DNA of 64,000 nt from Clostridium_AW sp963515715 (GTDB taxonomy: Bacteria > Bacillota > Clostridia > Clostridiales > Clostridiaceae), in NCBI RefSeq assembly GCF_963515715.1, contig NZ_CAUPZS010000017.1:1-64000 (forward strand), in the 5' to 3' direction. The stretch's first letter is position 1; every line of letters begins with the position of its first letter. The notes beneath the pieces are model-generated. The model was not told the origin of the DNA. It was given only the letters and a program-made list of their open reading frames with translations, and made no database searches. Position numbers and translations under genes: made by a program. This document shows, in pieces, positions 53,526 to 63,345 of the stretch.

Positions 53526-54743
53526 TTACTTTTTTCCATACCATTTTCTTAAATTTGAACGCCATCTATCCGGTAAGTACGAGGTAGACTCCTTTAAAAA
53601 TATTTTTATACGTTTTTTAGTCTCAAATTCTTTGCGGTAACTTTTTATAGTATATGAAAGACTTTTTCCTGACTTTAAGTTTGAAAAAGCGTCTTTTTGT
53701 AGTGAAATATTTTTATAAGGATGTATACTTTGTCTTTCAGTACATTCTTCTATTGAAATTTCTTTATCTATTATTTTTACTTTTTCCAATTTAATTAACT
53801 CATCTAATACCGTTTGCCCTACATCGGACAAAACTACAACAGCTGAAACTCCATCTTGCCTATCTTGATATCTCCATCCCCAAAAATCTCCCAATCTGAT
53901 ATCAGCTAGAGATTTTTCTCTTCTGGTAATACAATTGAAACAAGAAGTATTTAACAAAATATTATCAAAAAAACTTTTGAAAAATAAATCATATTCACTA
54001 GGGTAATAATAGTCTTCTCCATGGCTACAAATCTCCATAGTAAAGTCGTGCCATCCAATATATTTGCTTCTAAAATTAATTTTAGAAATACTCTTTATCT
54101 CATGTTTATTTTCAAGCCATTTTAGGTATTCCTGCCATACTAAGTAAGATGGAACTCCATGACAAAATAAGTCTATAGTAATTAATTCGTTTGAAATACT
54201 ATTTACTTCAAAAGCTTTTTTTATTCCAAAAATCTGACAGGGAGTTCCAAATATAATAAACTTACATTCCCTATCTTTTCTCGATAAACTAATAACTTCT
54301 CTAAAGGCTTCTTCAGTATTACTTTGTAAATACTTTGACCCCTTTATTCTTTCTAGTTCTTCAAGATTATCTATAACAACCGTCTTGGCGATATTGTCAT
54401 TATAATCATAAATTACTCCAACAATTTTATATCCATTTTCTATTCCATGTTTTGAAATTTCATATGCAATTCCGCCTGATGTACATGTCGAAACAACTTC
54501 TTGATTAGTACTTTGTGCAGAATACACAACTCCTTCTCTTAATTTTCGTCCTTCTCTTTCTTCAACTAAAAATTTTACGCATACTTCTTTACATTTCTCA
54601 CAATGTATACATAAATTGTTCTTTATAAATGCTTCAAAAAATCCATTTTCATTTAGATTATAATCAATAGCATTAGTGGGACAAACACATGTACATGCTC
54701 CACAGCCTGTACAAGGATTAATTGAATCTAGAATATTATTCAT
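53526..54743 (-). CDS. FrhB-like Fe-S protein of exopolysaccharide cluster (copy 2)
   Basis: A 405-residue homologue of the protein at 46.4 kb. Ferredoxin motifs at C11, C14, C17, C21 and C45, C48, C51, C55; FrhB domains with TSGGIAYEISKHGIENGYKI, RIKGSKYLQS, GTPCQIFGIKKAF, CHGVPSYLVWQEYL and DIRLGDFWGWRY. It lies 22 bases after a pyruvyl transferase gene. The two FrhB/pyruvyl-transferase pairs are diverged enough to be old or independently acquired, not a recent tandem duplication. Confidence 0.85.
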   Translation of the reverse strand: MNNILDSINPCTGCGACTCVCPTNAIDYNLNENGFFEAFIKNNLCIHCEKCKEVCVKFLVEEREGRKLREGVVYSAQSTNQEVVSTCTSGGIAYEISKHGIENGYKIVGVIYDYNDNIAKTVVIDNLEELERIKGSKYLQSNTEEAFREVISLSRKDRECKFIIFGTPCQIFGIKKAFEVNSISNELITIDLFCHGVPSYLVWQEYLKWLENKHEIKSISKINFRSKYIGWHDFTMEICSHGEDYYYPSEYDLFFKSFFDNILLNTSCFNCITRREKSLADIRLGDFWGWRYQDRQDGVSAVVVLSDVGQTVLDELIKLEKVKIIDKEISIEECTERQSIHPYKNISLQKDAFSNLKSGKSLSYTIKSYRKEFETKKRIKIFLKESTSYLPDRWRSNLRKWYGKK

Positions 54744-54765
54744 CAGTTATTCTCCTAAAAATTCA

Positions 54766-55848
54766 TTATTTTAATGCTTTCCGCAAGAAACTGATTGCAT
54801 CATCTCTCAGTCTTTTCAATTGAGATTCTATTAAGTTAAAATCTACATTATCTTTAAACACACGTTCCAATTCCTCTAAAGAAACTTGATTAATTCTTCT
54901 ATCTGATGTTCCTGTACGATCTAGTAAATCTGTTAGCTTATTGGTATTTATATCTCTTACTACTACTGCCATTGGGGTATGAGAAATGATAGAAACTATT
55001 GCTCCATGAAATGTATCCGTAACAACTACCTCTGCACCTCTAAAATACTCTATCCATTCCAGGCAATTACAAGAAATATTTTTATCACACCATTTATGGT
55101 AAGTACCAGCTGACACAGTAATTAAATTATTTTTCTTTGCGTATTCTTTAATAGCTTTAACTTCATTTTCGCTTGTCATATTCTTTTCATATGCATAAAC
55201 TAATAAATATTTCTTATTCGGAAGCTTCACCTCTGTTTTTGTATTGGAAAAATCATATAATAGAACCGGATCACAAACTATATCTGCTTCATTTCCTGTT
55301 AAAGTTTTTACAATATTGTATGTATTTTTATCACGTGCAGATATATTTTTAAACTTTGAAAGTCCCGAAGAAATCAATTCCTTACAGTGATATTTCTCCA
55401 TTAACTCTATACTAGTTTGTCCAAATGAAGGAGCATATGAGATCATATTATCTGTATTAACACAATGTCCATACATCATCATATTAACTCCCATTGGAAT
55501 ACTAAAAACTTCATCACTCCCGACTACAGCACATTCAATGTCTGCAGTGGTATAATTTTCATGATGAAAATTACTCAATCTAAATTTTTTATTTTTCGTA
55601 TACTTTTTTACATTAAATAATGTTGATCCTATACCCTTCTTCAACAAATAATGTTTTATAAAGTATGGAATAGATTTTATTGTAACTTGATTTCTTACTT
55701 TTTCTATTTGTTGAAAATCATAATTTTTTACATATGTTAATACCTTGGGGCTATGACCCATCTTCTTAAATTGATTATATAAAGCATACATTTGTAATTG
55801 TGCACCTTGATTATTTACATCATAATGTGTTAAAATTCCAACTTTCAT
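54766..55848 (-). CDS. Polysaccharide pyruvyl transferase family protein (copy 2)
   Basis: A 360-residue protein of the same family as copy 1: VGILTHYDVNNQGAQLQMYA at the N-terminus, VVGSDEVFSIP replacing the GSDQVWN motif, ISARDKNTYNIV, and VVTDTFHGAIVSI near the C-terminus. The variation in the GSDxV motif suggests a different acceptor sugar from copy 1. ATG 55848 is chosen because AGAGGAG precedes it; an upstream in-frame ATG lacks a site. Confidence 0.85.
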   Translation of the reverse strand: MKVGILTHYDVNNQGAQLQMYALYNQFKKMGHSPKVLTYVKNYDFQQIEKVRNQVTIKSIPYFIKHYLLKKGIGSTLFNVKKYTKNKKFRLSNFHHENYTTADIECAVVGSDEVFSIPMGVNMMMYGHCVNTDNMISYAPSFGQTSIELMEKYHCKELISSGLSKFKNISARDKNTYNIVKTLTGNEADIVCDPVLLYDFSNTKTEVKLPNKKYLLVYAYEKNMTSENEVKAIKEYAKKNNLITVSAGTYHKWCDKNISCNCLEWIEYFRGAEVVVTDTFHGAIVSIISHTPMAVVVRDINTNKLTDLLDRTGTSDRRINQVSLEELERVFKDNVDFNLIESQLKRLRDDAISFLRKALK

Positions 55849-55889
55849 AAGTCTACTCCTCTTATACATATATTAATTCCTTAATAATT

Positions 55890-56981
55890 TTAAAATTCAC
55901 CTAGATATAAATTTTTATAATTACAAATCATATCTTTTAGTAAATGATTTTCTAAAATATATTTTTTAGAATTGCTACTAATTTCATTAATTAAATTAGT
56001 ATCGTTAATTAATTTATCAATAGAATTCACAAAGTCATTTAAGTTGTTACATAAAAATCCATTATAATCATTAAACACCACATTATTATTACCTATAACA
56101 TTATTAGCGACTATAGGTTTTTTTAAATACATAGCTTCAAGCAAAGCAATTGGCAAACCCTCCCACAGCGATGTCATAATAAAAATATCGAAGTTTAATA
56201 CTTCTCTGATTACTTCTTTCCTATCCATCCATCCAGTAATTTTAATGTTTTCTGATGTCAATTCTCCTTTTAATTCACCATCACCAATCCAAATAAAATT
56301 ACATTGAGGAAATTTTTTAGCAACTTCATTAAATAATAAAGGATTTTTTTGATAACACATTCTTCCTACTGTGCCTATAGTTATTTTAATATTACTTTTA
56401 TAAACATCTCTATTTAAATTGTTGTCAACTAGCATTTGATCAATTTTTTCAGTATCAATTGCATTGTTAATATTCACACAACGTTTAGATATTTTTAGTG
56501 CTTCTTTATATTCTCCTTTAGAACATCCCACTATACATCCACCGAATTTAGATGCTAGTTGTTCTAAATTTAAATAAATATTTCTTTTAAATTTATTTTC
56601 ATTCTGTTGTAAAAACGAAAACCCATGAGGGTTATAAAACACCTTATTCATATTAAATCCATTCCAATAACTAACAATTCTACCTAAAAAGCCAGCTTTA
56701 GAAGAATGTAAGTGTATTAAATCTGGCTTTTCTTTTTTTAAGATACTTTTAAGTTGAAATAATGATTTAATATTTTTATAAGGATTTAATCCTCTGCACA
56801 TATCTACCTTTATAAATTTAATATTATCATTAAAATCTTTTTTAAAATATTTAGGAGTCTCTTTTCTCTCAGAATATACAACTACTACTTCATATTCTTT
56901 TGATAGCTCATTACATAGTTCAGTTAAAAAAGAATATATTCCTCCTCCAAAGGCTTCGACTACATGGACTATTTTCTTCAT
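55890..56981 (-). CDS. Family-4 glycosyltransferase
   Basis: A 363-residue GT-B enzyme. N-terminal IVHVVEAFGGGIYSFLTEL with the Gly-rich loop; mid-protein HLHSSKAGFLGRI; C-terminal donor-site pattern ITIGTVGRMCYQKNP, GDGELKGEL, and the E-x7-E motif in LWEGLPIALLEAM. The start is ATG 56981 (GGAGGAT upstream). The first enzyme after the 528-base gap, it probably adds a sugar early in repeat-unit assembly. Confidence 0.9.
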   Translation of the reverse strand: MKKIVHVVEAFGGGIYSFLTELCNELSKEYEVVVVYSERKETPKYFKKDFNDNIKFIKVDMCRGLNPYKNIKSLFQLKSILKKEKPDLIHLHSSKAGFLGRIVSYWNGFNMNKVFYNPHGFSFLQQNENKFKRNIYLNLEQLASKFGGCIVGCSKGEYKEALKISKRCVNINNAIDTEKIDQMLVDNNLNRDVYKSNIKITIGTVGRMCYQKNPLLFNEVAKKFPQCNFIWIGDGELKGELTSENIKITGWMDRKEVIREVLNFDIFIMTSLWEGLPIALLEAMYLKKPIVANNVIGNNNVVFNDYNGFLCNNLNDFVNSIDKLINDTNLINEISSNSKKYILENHLLKDMICNYKNLYLGEF

Positions 56982-57509
56982 TTTTATATCCTCCAAACAC
57001 TAAATCAATATTTCTAGCTTTTACTTCATTTTCAGCTACAAATTATCTACATAAAATTACTGGAATATTTGATTTTCCTTCAGCTATTTCTATCCTTACT
57101 TAATTCCATTTAATTCAAGGTGCTCTGATACTAATTTTGCTTATATGTACATAATCTTTTTTAGAAGAGCTCTATTTAGTTTAATATCCTCCGCAAATAT
57201 CATTATTTTATCTCTTTTATTAGTGCCAATTAAAGCATTATTGTAATTAAATAAGTTTAGGGATTATACTCTTTCCTAATTAGAACTATTTCTGATTCAC
57301 AACAGATTACTAATGATTATGAAAAAACTAAGTATCTAACTTTATATTTATAACTTTTAGCAAGTTCAAAGTGAATCCACATTATTTTCAAAATACTTTA
57401 TTAAGCTTTCTACTCTTTATTTTACTGAAAAATCTATATCAAAATCTATTACTAGTTATATTCTATTTTCTGAGAAAACTTTATTTAGTATATTATTATC
57501 ACTTAAACT
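56982..57509. other. Gap with possible decayed coding fragments
   Basis: A 528-base stretch without an intact gene between the initiating transferase and the family-4 glycosyltransferase. On the minus strand short open runs such as DKIMIFAEDIKLNRALLKK and AENEVKARNIDLVFGG are interrupted by stops, as in a degraded gene, but I cannot assign a family. Confidence 0.35.
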
Positions 57510-58190
57510 TCAACTAGCATTCTCATCACCAAGCAATACAAAAAATGTCTTAAATATAAGCTTTATATCTACCCAGGTGTTTCTTTCTTCTATGTACTTA
57601 ATATCTAATTCCATCCATCCCTCAAAGTCTATGTTATTTCTTCCCATAACCTGCCAATAACATGTTATTCCTGGCTTAGCTAAAAGCTTTGTCTTTTGGT
57701 AGTCCGTAAACTGAATTACTTCCCTTGGAAGGTTAGGTCTAGGTCCTACTAGTGACATTTCTCCCTTTAGTACATTAAAAAATTGTGGTAATTCATCAAT
57801 ACTAGTTTTTCTAATAAACTTCCCTACTTTTGTTATTCTTGGATCTTCTTTTATTTTAAACATAGGTCCTGACATTTCATTTTTATCTTTAAGCTTGTCC
57901 AAAATCTCTTCTGCATTTATCACCATAGACCTAAATTTATACATTTTAAATATCCTCCCATTTTGCCCCACTCTCTCTTGGGCAAAAATTAATGGACCCT
58001 TTGAATCTACTTTAATAGCTATAGCTGTTATAAGCATAACTGGAGACAATAATACTATTCCTACAATAGCTCCAATTATATCGGTAAGCCTTTTCAGAAA
58101 AAAATATAGATAACTCTTTTCATATTTATCTACATATTGTACCTCTACTCTACTAACCTCTCGTTGTAATCCTCCTTCAATCTCCTGCAT
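57510..58190 (-). CDS. Initiating sugar transferase (WcaJ/PglC-type, undecaprenyl-phosphate)
   Basis: A 226-residue bacterial sugar transferase. A single membrane-embedded helix (about 30-55, LKRLTDIIGAIVGIVLLSP) precedes the catalytic core: PLIFAQERVGQNGRIFKMYKF, RSM, DELPQFFNVLKGEMSLVGPRP and a C-terminal KPGITCYWQVMGR. It lacks the extra N-terminal membrane domain of long WcaJ forms, so is of the short PglC/CapM/EpsL type. It transfers the first sugar phosphate to undecaprenyl phosphate and so starts the repeat unit. It is the first gene after a terminator and 640-base gap. Confidence 0.92.
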   Translation of the reverse strand: MQEIEGGLQREVSRVEVQYVDKYEKSYLYFFLKRLTDIIGAIVGIVLLSPVMLITAIAIKVDSKGPLIFAQERVGQNGRIFKMYKFRSMVINAEEILDKLKDKNEMSGPMFKIKEDPRITKVGKFIRKTSIDELPQFFNVLKGEMSLVGPRPNLPREVIQFTDYQKTKLLAKPGITCYWQVMGRNNIDFEGWMELDIKYIEERNTWVDIKLIFKTFFVLLGDENAS

Positions 58191-58749
58191 ATCCCTCTTC
58201 CCCCTAAATCTAAAATAAATAATTAACTAACAATCTATGAACATATTACCATTGTATAACATTTATTATATTCCCATAAATTCTATATTTTTATTTTAAC
58301 ACAATAATATTCCATTTATCTTATAATTTCTTCCTTTTTTTAAATATAACTTTAATTTACTATTAAATTCACTGTATTATTTTGTTTTTTCATTAAATTT
58401 TAATTTAATATAAATCTTTATTTAAACTTTTTTAATATTATTATCGTTATAAATATATATTTTTCTACATTTTTCTAATATATTTTTAAAATACTTTTAT
58501 TTCTTCTAAATTATTCTTATTTATCTTATTGAGTTAACTAAATAATCTTATAAAACTATTTATCATTATTAAATATATTTAAACTTAAAATTAAACCCAT
58601 TGTATTCTGAGAATAAATTTTTCTACTTATAAGTTTTAATTTAATTAAATTTCCTGAAATAAAATTCAAAAAACTTTTCTACATTTTTCGCATCTATTAA
58701 AAATTTAGATTTATTTTCAAATATAAGTAAATTAAAATTCTTATAAAGA
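58191..58749. other. Long AT-rich leader before initiating transferase
   Basis: Extremely AT-rich, without a convincing open frame. The octamer TTTTCTAC occurs several times (about 58.46, 58.62 and 58.68 kb). With the terminator at its far end it separates the regulatory genes (wzz-, cpsB-, cpsD-like) from the biosynthetic genes. It could be a long 5-prime leader allowing processive antitermination, but I identify no specific element. Confidence 0.4.
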
Positions 58750-58795
58750 AGAACTAATTATATAATGTATGATTCATCACTATATAATTAGTTCT
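58750..58795 (-). terminator. Terminator after tyrosine-kinase gene
   Basis: Perfect 15-base arms (58750-58764 and 58781-58795) with a 16-base loop. On the minus strand TCTTTATAAGAATTTT follows. It lies 35 bases past the kinase stop. Read-through or antitermination would be needed to join the two halves of the cluster into one transcript. Confidence 0.75.
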
Positions 58796-58830
58796 CCCTA
58801 TATTGCATTTAATCGATAATTCTCAATTTC

Positions 58831-59559
58831 CTAAATAGCAACTTCTCCCGATTTATTTTTTCCTTTTTTCCTGTCTCCATCTTTTCCGTAATAATATTGA
58901 TAGTAATATCCGTAATATCCTTTTTCAGATACTTCTAGTTTATTTAAAACTATACCTATTATCTTTGCATTTACTTTATCTAAAAGTTCCTTAGCTTTAA
59001 TGGCAGCTGCTCTTTCCACCTCTCCAGATGATATTACTAAAAGTGCACCATCTGTAAAGCTTGCTATTAATTGAGCATCTGTAACTGCGATTATCGGCGG
59101 AGAATCTATTATGATATATTCATATTCTTCCCTTAACTCATCTATAAACTCTTTCATCTTCTTTGAACTTAAAAGTTCTGATGGGTTTGGGGGTCTTGTA
59201 CCTGCAGTTAATATATCTAAGTTCTCTACCTTAGAATCTTGAACCGCATCTTTAAAGTCTACTTTTCCTACTAAAAGGTCTGATATACCTACTTCATTTG
59301 ATAAACCAAAGGTTTTATGTACTGTGGATTTTCTTTGGTCGCAATCTATTAATATAGTTTTACTTCCTGATTGAGCCATAACCACAGCTAAATTAGCAGA
59401 GGTGGTGGACTTTCCTTCACCAGGGCCTGAACTGGTTACTACTATGCTTTGAATTTTTTTATCAAAGGATGAAAACTGAATATTAGTTCTTAACGTCCTA
59501 TAAGCCTCAGCTATGGGAGACCTAGGATCTTCTATAGTAATTAAATTTCTACCCGTCAT
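58831..59559 (-). CDS. CpsD/CapB-type bacterial tyrosine kinase
   Basis: A 242-residue BY-kinase catalytic subunit: Walker A SSGPGEGKSTT, Walker A-prime LIDCDQRKS, Walker B EYIIIDSPP, and a C-terminal tyrosine cluster GYYGYYYQYYYG that is autophosphorylated. As in Gram-positive systems the membrane activator is a separate protein (Wzz-like, two genes upstream). It couples chain length and export to phosphorylation state. The start is ATG 59559 with GGAGTG upstream; a GTG three codons before is less likely. Confidence 0.92.
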   Translation of the reverse strand: MTGRNLITIEDPRSPIAEAYRTLRTNIQFSSFDKKIQSIVVTSSGPGEGKSTTSANLAVVMAQSGSKTILIDCDQRKSTVHKTFGLSNEVGISDLLVGKVDFKDAVQDSKVENLDILTAGTRPPNPSELLSSKKMKEFIDELREEYEYIIIDSPPIIAVTDAQLIASFTDGALLVISSGEVERAAAIKAKELLDKVNAKIIGIVLNKLEVSEKGYYGYYYQYYYGKDGDRKKGKNKSGEVAI

Positions 59560-59577
59560 ATCATTCACTCCATTTGT

Positions 59578-60345
59578 TTACTTTTTAAAAAAACTAAAGA
59601 AGCCTTTCTTTTCTTTTATTTCTTCAAAATCAAACTCTATATTTTTATCTTCTAATAAAAAATTACAATTTTCTTCTAATTTATCGTACACTTTAGGACT
59701 TATATCCTTTACTCTCTTTAAAGTAGGTAGTATGCCTGGACATCTTCTCCCTACTCCATGGGCATCAGAAGCCACAAAATTACAAATACCATGTTTAATC
59801 AACGTCTCTGATGTCTTTTTAACATCTCCTCCAAACACTCCCCTTATGCTTCCTGTGTTTATTTGAAACAAACACCCTTCTTTAAGAAAAGCATTAATAT
59901 TTGAAGGAGTTTCAATTATGTACTTATATCTTTCTGGATGTGCGATTATAGGCACCACCCCAAGAATTCTAATTTCATATATTATATCTAAAATATCCTT
60001 AGGCATATTCATCATGGAGAACTCCACCAACATAAACCTACTATTATTTAATCCTTTTATAGTTCCTTCTTTGTAAAGCTTAGGAGAATATTTGTCTAAA
60101 AATACTTCTTGCCCGGGAAATATTTTTATATCTACCCCATTTTCAACAGCTTTTTCATTAATCTTCTCTACATGCTTTAAAACGCTTTCATAATCATTTT
60201 CATAATTACCCCTATAATAATGAGGTGTAGCAATTATACTATTTACATTCTCTTCCTTAGCCATCCTAAGCATCTCTAAAGAAGTTTCTAAATCCTCCGC
60301 CCCATCATCAATGCCCGGAAGAATATGACTATGTATATCCAACAT
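59578..60345 (-). CDS. CpsB/YwqE-type manganese tyrosine phosphatase (PHP fold)
   Basis: A 255-residue PHP-domain phosphatase with the N-terminal metal motif DIHSHILPGIDDG, then ATPHYYRGNYEN, IIAHPERY and the C-terminal FVASDAHGVGRR. It dephosphorylates the tyrosine cluster of the adjacent kinase. The start is ATG 60345 (AAGAGGATTG upstream). It lies 18 bases before the kinase gene. Confidence 0.92.
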   Translation of the reverse strand: MLDIHSHILPGIDDGAEDLETSLEMLRMAKEENVNSIIATPHYYRGNYENDYESVLKHVEKINEKAVENGVDIKIFPGQEVFLDKYSPKLYKEGTIKGLNNSRFMLVEFSMMNMPKDILDIIYEIRILGVVPIIAHPERYKYIIETPSNINAFLKEGCLFQINTGSIRGVFGGDVKKTSETLIKHGICNFVASDAHGVGRRCPGILPTLKRVKDISPKVYDKLEENCNFLLEDKNIEFDFEEIKEKKGFFSFFKK

Positions 60346-60363
60346 CTTTATCAATCCTCTTCT

Positions 60364-60494
60364 TGTAGTGAAAAGTTAAAAATTAAAAGTGAAGAGTTAA
60401 TGTTGAAATTCTACAGAATTTCTTTAAATATATTTTTATAGAATTTTTCACAAAAAATTCTTTCCATTACTCTCCATTTTTCATTCTTCATTCT
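60364..60494. repeat. Short intergenic repeat in phosphatase/Wzz gap
   Basis: The gap contains repeated AAAAATTAAAAGTGAAGAGTTAA-type strings (and their complements near 60.47-60.49 kb) and a palindrome GAAATTCT-AC-AGAATTTC at 60405-60422. It looks like a low-complexity clostridial intergenic repeat. No open frame is seen. Confidence 0.45.
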
Positions 60495-60498
60495 TAAC

Positions 60499-61179
60499 TC
60501 AATCTTCAGTCTTTGGAATTATTCCAATCACCGGAACACCTAAGTATCTTTCCACATCATCTTCTGTTTTTATAGTATTGTCCATATATTCCAAAACAAA
60601 GGTTAATCCTATAGATGCCATTAATGCTATAAAAAATGCTATGGCAACATTTAAGGCTTTTTTAGGCTTTACAGGTTTTTCTGGAACCTTTGCCTTATCT
60701 ATTATGCTTATGTTTCCACCAGTTTTATATACTTCTCTTGATTCTTCAACGAAGGCTTCTGATACTGCATTGATTATCTTAGCAGCTTCCTCTCCGCTCT
60801 TGTTTTCTGCTTTTATCACAAGTATTTGAGTTCCCTGTTGAGGAGTTACTGTAATCATTTTTTTAATTTGTCCTGCAGTATATTCTCCTTTTAATTTACT
60901 TGAGGAAGCTTCTGCAACCCTATCAGATTGTCCTATGGTAGCATAGGTTTTTATAAGATTTTGATACATTACTACATCGTTATTTTGAAGATTTCCCTCT
61001 TGCCCTTCAAGCTTACCCACAATTATGCTGGTTTTAGCTTCATAGGTTGGGGCTATTACAAAAAAACTTAATATACCTGATATTAAAGTACATACTGTTG
61101 TAATGATTGCTATAAGCTTAGCTCTTTTTCTTAATATACGAAAAAAGTCCCTCAGGTCTAAGGTTATTTCCTCTTCCAT
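60499..61179 (-). CDS. Wzz/CpsC-type chain-length determinant and kinase activator
   Basis: A 226-residue protein with membrane helices at about 23-45 and 178-200 and the Wzz extracellular domain between. The N-terminal LDLRDFFRILRKRAKLI and C-terminal PEKPVKPKKALNVAIAF, then EYMDNTIKTEDDVERYLGVP are family hallmarks. The short cytoplasmic tail after the second helix is the activator segment for the CpsD-type kinase. Start behind AAAGGAGG. Confidence 0.92.
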   Translation of the reverse strand: MEEEITLDLRDFFRILRKRAKLIAIITTVCTLISGILSFFVIAPTYEAKTSIIVGKLEGQEGNLQNNDVVMYQNLIKTYATIGQSDRVAEASSSKLKGEYTAGQIKKMITVTPQQGTQILVIKAENKSGEEAAKIINAVSEAFVEESREVYKTGGNISIIDKAKVPEKPVKPKKALNVAIAFFIALMASIGLTFVLEYMDNTIKTEDDVERYLGVPVIGIIPKTED

Positions 61180-61297
61180 GTCTATTCCTCCTTTGCTAGT
61201 TTAGTAGATGATTAGATAAGGTAGAATTTCAAAAATCTTCTTTGCAATCTACCCATCTAAAAATGTAAACATCTAAATATCTAACCATCTATAAAAA

Positions 61298-63325
61298 CTA
61301 TTCTTTTATATAAATTGTATATGTTAAGCTGCTTCCTGAATCTCCTTTTACAGCTATACGTTCAGCATTTAGCAAATCTAAATTATCTCTTCCAATTCCA
61401 TCATTTTCTTTATCATAGCCCTGAAGTCTTAATACTCCTATCATATCAATTGTTTTTCTATCCCCTAACTTATTTAGTTCACTTTCGCTTATATCTCCTA
61501 AAGCGAAGGATAATTCTTTAACTTTTTCATTAAAATGAACTTTAACACTGGTAACCTTACCTTTAAAACTCTTTGGAACGTTTATTGTAATACTACTTCC
61601 ATCTATTTTTTTACCTATGCTAGTACCATCACTAGTACTTATGTCTATTCCCGTTATTTTTATTTCTCCTTGAGCTGGTGGTACTACTCCTCCTCCAGCA
61701 CCGCCTGCTCCTCCACCTGGAGTAACATTTGCAGCCCCTTCTCCCTCTAGCTTAAATCCTTCTGATATTTGTTTTACAACTGCATCTTTAGGTATGTTTA
61801 TTTCTACACCCTTACTCTTTGATGATGTAGATACAATCTTTTCCACCTCTGTACCAGCTGCTAATTCTATTCTTTTTCCATCTTCCACTTCTATTTCTTT
61901 ATATTTTCCGCTTAACTTTATTACACTTTTATTACTTGTAATAGTCACTTTATCCACAGGAGTTTGTGATTTTGATTCAACTTTTATTTCTCCTTCTAAC
62001 GCAAGTTTATTTATTGATGTATTTTCATTTATATTTATATTGGCTTTTCCCTTTACAAAAATATCTCCCTTAATGTTTCCTTTAAGGTTTAAGTTTTTAT
62101 TTTCTCCTGAATTTATCTTTATACCAGAAGTTTGTACATTATTTAAATTTATAGTTTCCTCTTTTCCTGCATTTACAGAAAGAGCTCCTGAAATATTCAA
62201 ATTGTTTACAGTAATATTTTGTCCATAAGCATAAAGATTACCTTTAATGCTGCCTCCGTCTAAGGTAACATCTTTTCCTGTTATCTTAACGCTATTAGCT
62301 TCATTTAAATCCTTTAGCTTTGCATTATCTTCAGTATATATCTTTACCTCTGGTTTAATTTTTTCAATAGCTGAAGTTGGAAGTATACCTTCTCCCCCTA
62401 GAACTAATAGATCTCCTTCAGGGTTAACTACAGTTTTTAAATAATCTTCAGTTACTTTTGGTAAATCCTTTGAGGAAAGTACCATTGGTGCATTATATTT
62501 TGCTGCAAGAGCTGCTCCCGATAATGCATCTGCAAATTCATTGCCTTTAGAACCCACTCCTAGAGCTGTTACTACTTTTCCATAGTCTAGCTCTCCTTCA
62601 AAGGCCTTTAGTATTTCAACATTTGTATCAAATCTATCCTTACCAGATAATCTACGAGGGTTTTCTAATTCATCTCCTATTTCTTTGGAGATTACCCCTG
62701 TTCCGCCAACTATGTAAGCCTTCTCCATATCTTTACCTTTTAAATAGTTTTTAACTTCCTTTGGCAAAGTGTTTTTATCCGTAAGTATTATTGGCATACC
62801 TTTTATAGCTGCAATAGGTGCTACAGCTAGGGCGTCTGCATAATACATAGAAGATGCTATTACTACTTCTCCGTTAAATCCTAGTTTTTCAGCTATTTTT
62901 ATTGAAGTTTCATATCTATTTTTTCCGCCTATTCTCTCGATTTTTGCGCTCTTGACATTGCTTTTTATGTATTGTTCAATCTTAGGAGACAATACTCCCT
63001 CTCCTCCGATTAAAATTATATTTGAAGGGTTTAATCTTTTAAGTTCTCTTTGTCCCTCTTCTGTAAGTCCATCACCCTTAGTTAATATTATTGGGGCATT
63101 ATATTTTTTAGCAAGGGGCGCAGAACATAGTGCATCAGGGAAATTTTCTCCTTGAGCAATTATTACATATTCAGAAGTTTCCCATCCATATTTAGATATG
63201 GCTTCAGAGGTCTCATATCTGTTTTTTCCACTTAATCTATTGATATTATCTACCTTTCCTTCTCCTTTAACATATCCAGTAGACATCACCAAAGCCATTG
63301 TAAGAGCTATTGCAGTTTTTTTCAT
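61298..63325 (-). CDS. Secreted protein with three cell-wall-binding type 2 repeats and beta-solenoid-like region
   Basis: A 675-residue exported protein. After a signal peptide (about 1-22) come three CWB2 (PF04122-type) repeats at about 30-118, 131-217 and 225-320, each starting RLSGKNRYET-like and including a DAL and a GG motif. A strand-rich region (about 345-520) with repeating N-I-N and G-x-I patterns looks like a right-handed beta-solenoid. A Gly-rich hinge (537-546) leads to a C-terminal domain. CWB2 repeats bind anionic wall polymers, as in clostridial S-layer and adhesin proteins. It is the gene before the Wzz-like one, 118 bases away. Confidence 0.88.
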   Translation of the reverse strand: MKKTAIALTMALVMSTGYVKGEGKVDNINRLSGKNRYETSEAISKYGWETSEYVIIAQGENFPDALCSAPLAKKYNAPIILTKGDGLTEEGQRELKRLNPSNIILIGGEGVLSPKIEQYIKSNVKSAKIERIGGKNRYETSIKIAEKLGFNGEVVIASSMYYADALAVAPIAAIKGMPIILTDKNTLPKEVKNYLKGKDMEKAYIVGGTGVISKEIGDELENPRRLSGKDRFDTNVEILKAFEGELDYGKVVTALGVGSKGNEFADALSGAALAAKYNAPMVLSSKDLPKVTEDYLKTVVNPEGDLLVLGGEGILPTSAIEKIKPEVKIYTEDNAKLKDLNEANSVKITGKDVTLDGGSIKGNLYAYGQNITVNNLNISGALSVNAGKEETINLNNVQTSGIKINSGENKNLNLKGNIKGDIFVKGKANININENTSINKLALEGEIKVESKSQTPVDKVTITSNKSVIKLSGKYKEIEVEDGKRIELAAGTEVEKIVSTSSKSKGVEINIPKDAVVKQISEGFKLEGEGAANVTPGGGAGGAGGGVVPPAQGEIKITGIDISTSDGTSIGKKIDGSSITINVPKSFKGKVTSVKVHFNEKVKELSFALGDISESELNKLGDRKTIDMIGVLRLQGYDKENDGIGRDNLDLLNAERIAVKGDSGSSLTYTIYIKE

Positions 63326-63345
63326 TAAATATTCCTCCTTTAAAT

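Noticed and set aside
46358..54743. F420 hydrogenase or formate dehydrogenase subunits
   Set aside because: The FrhB-like proteins lie among glycosyltransferases with no large or small hydrogenase subunits or F420 genes. Capsule-associated FrhB-like proteins are a known context.
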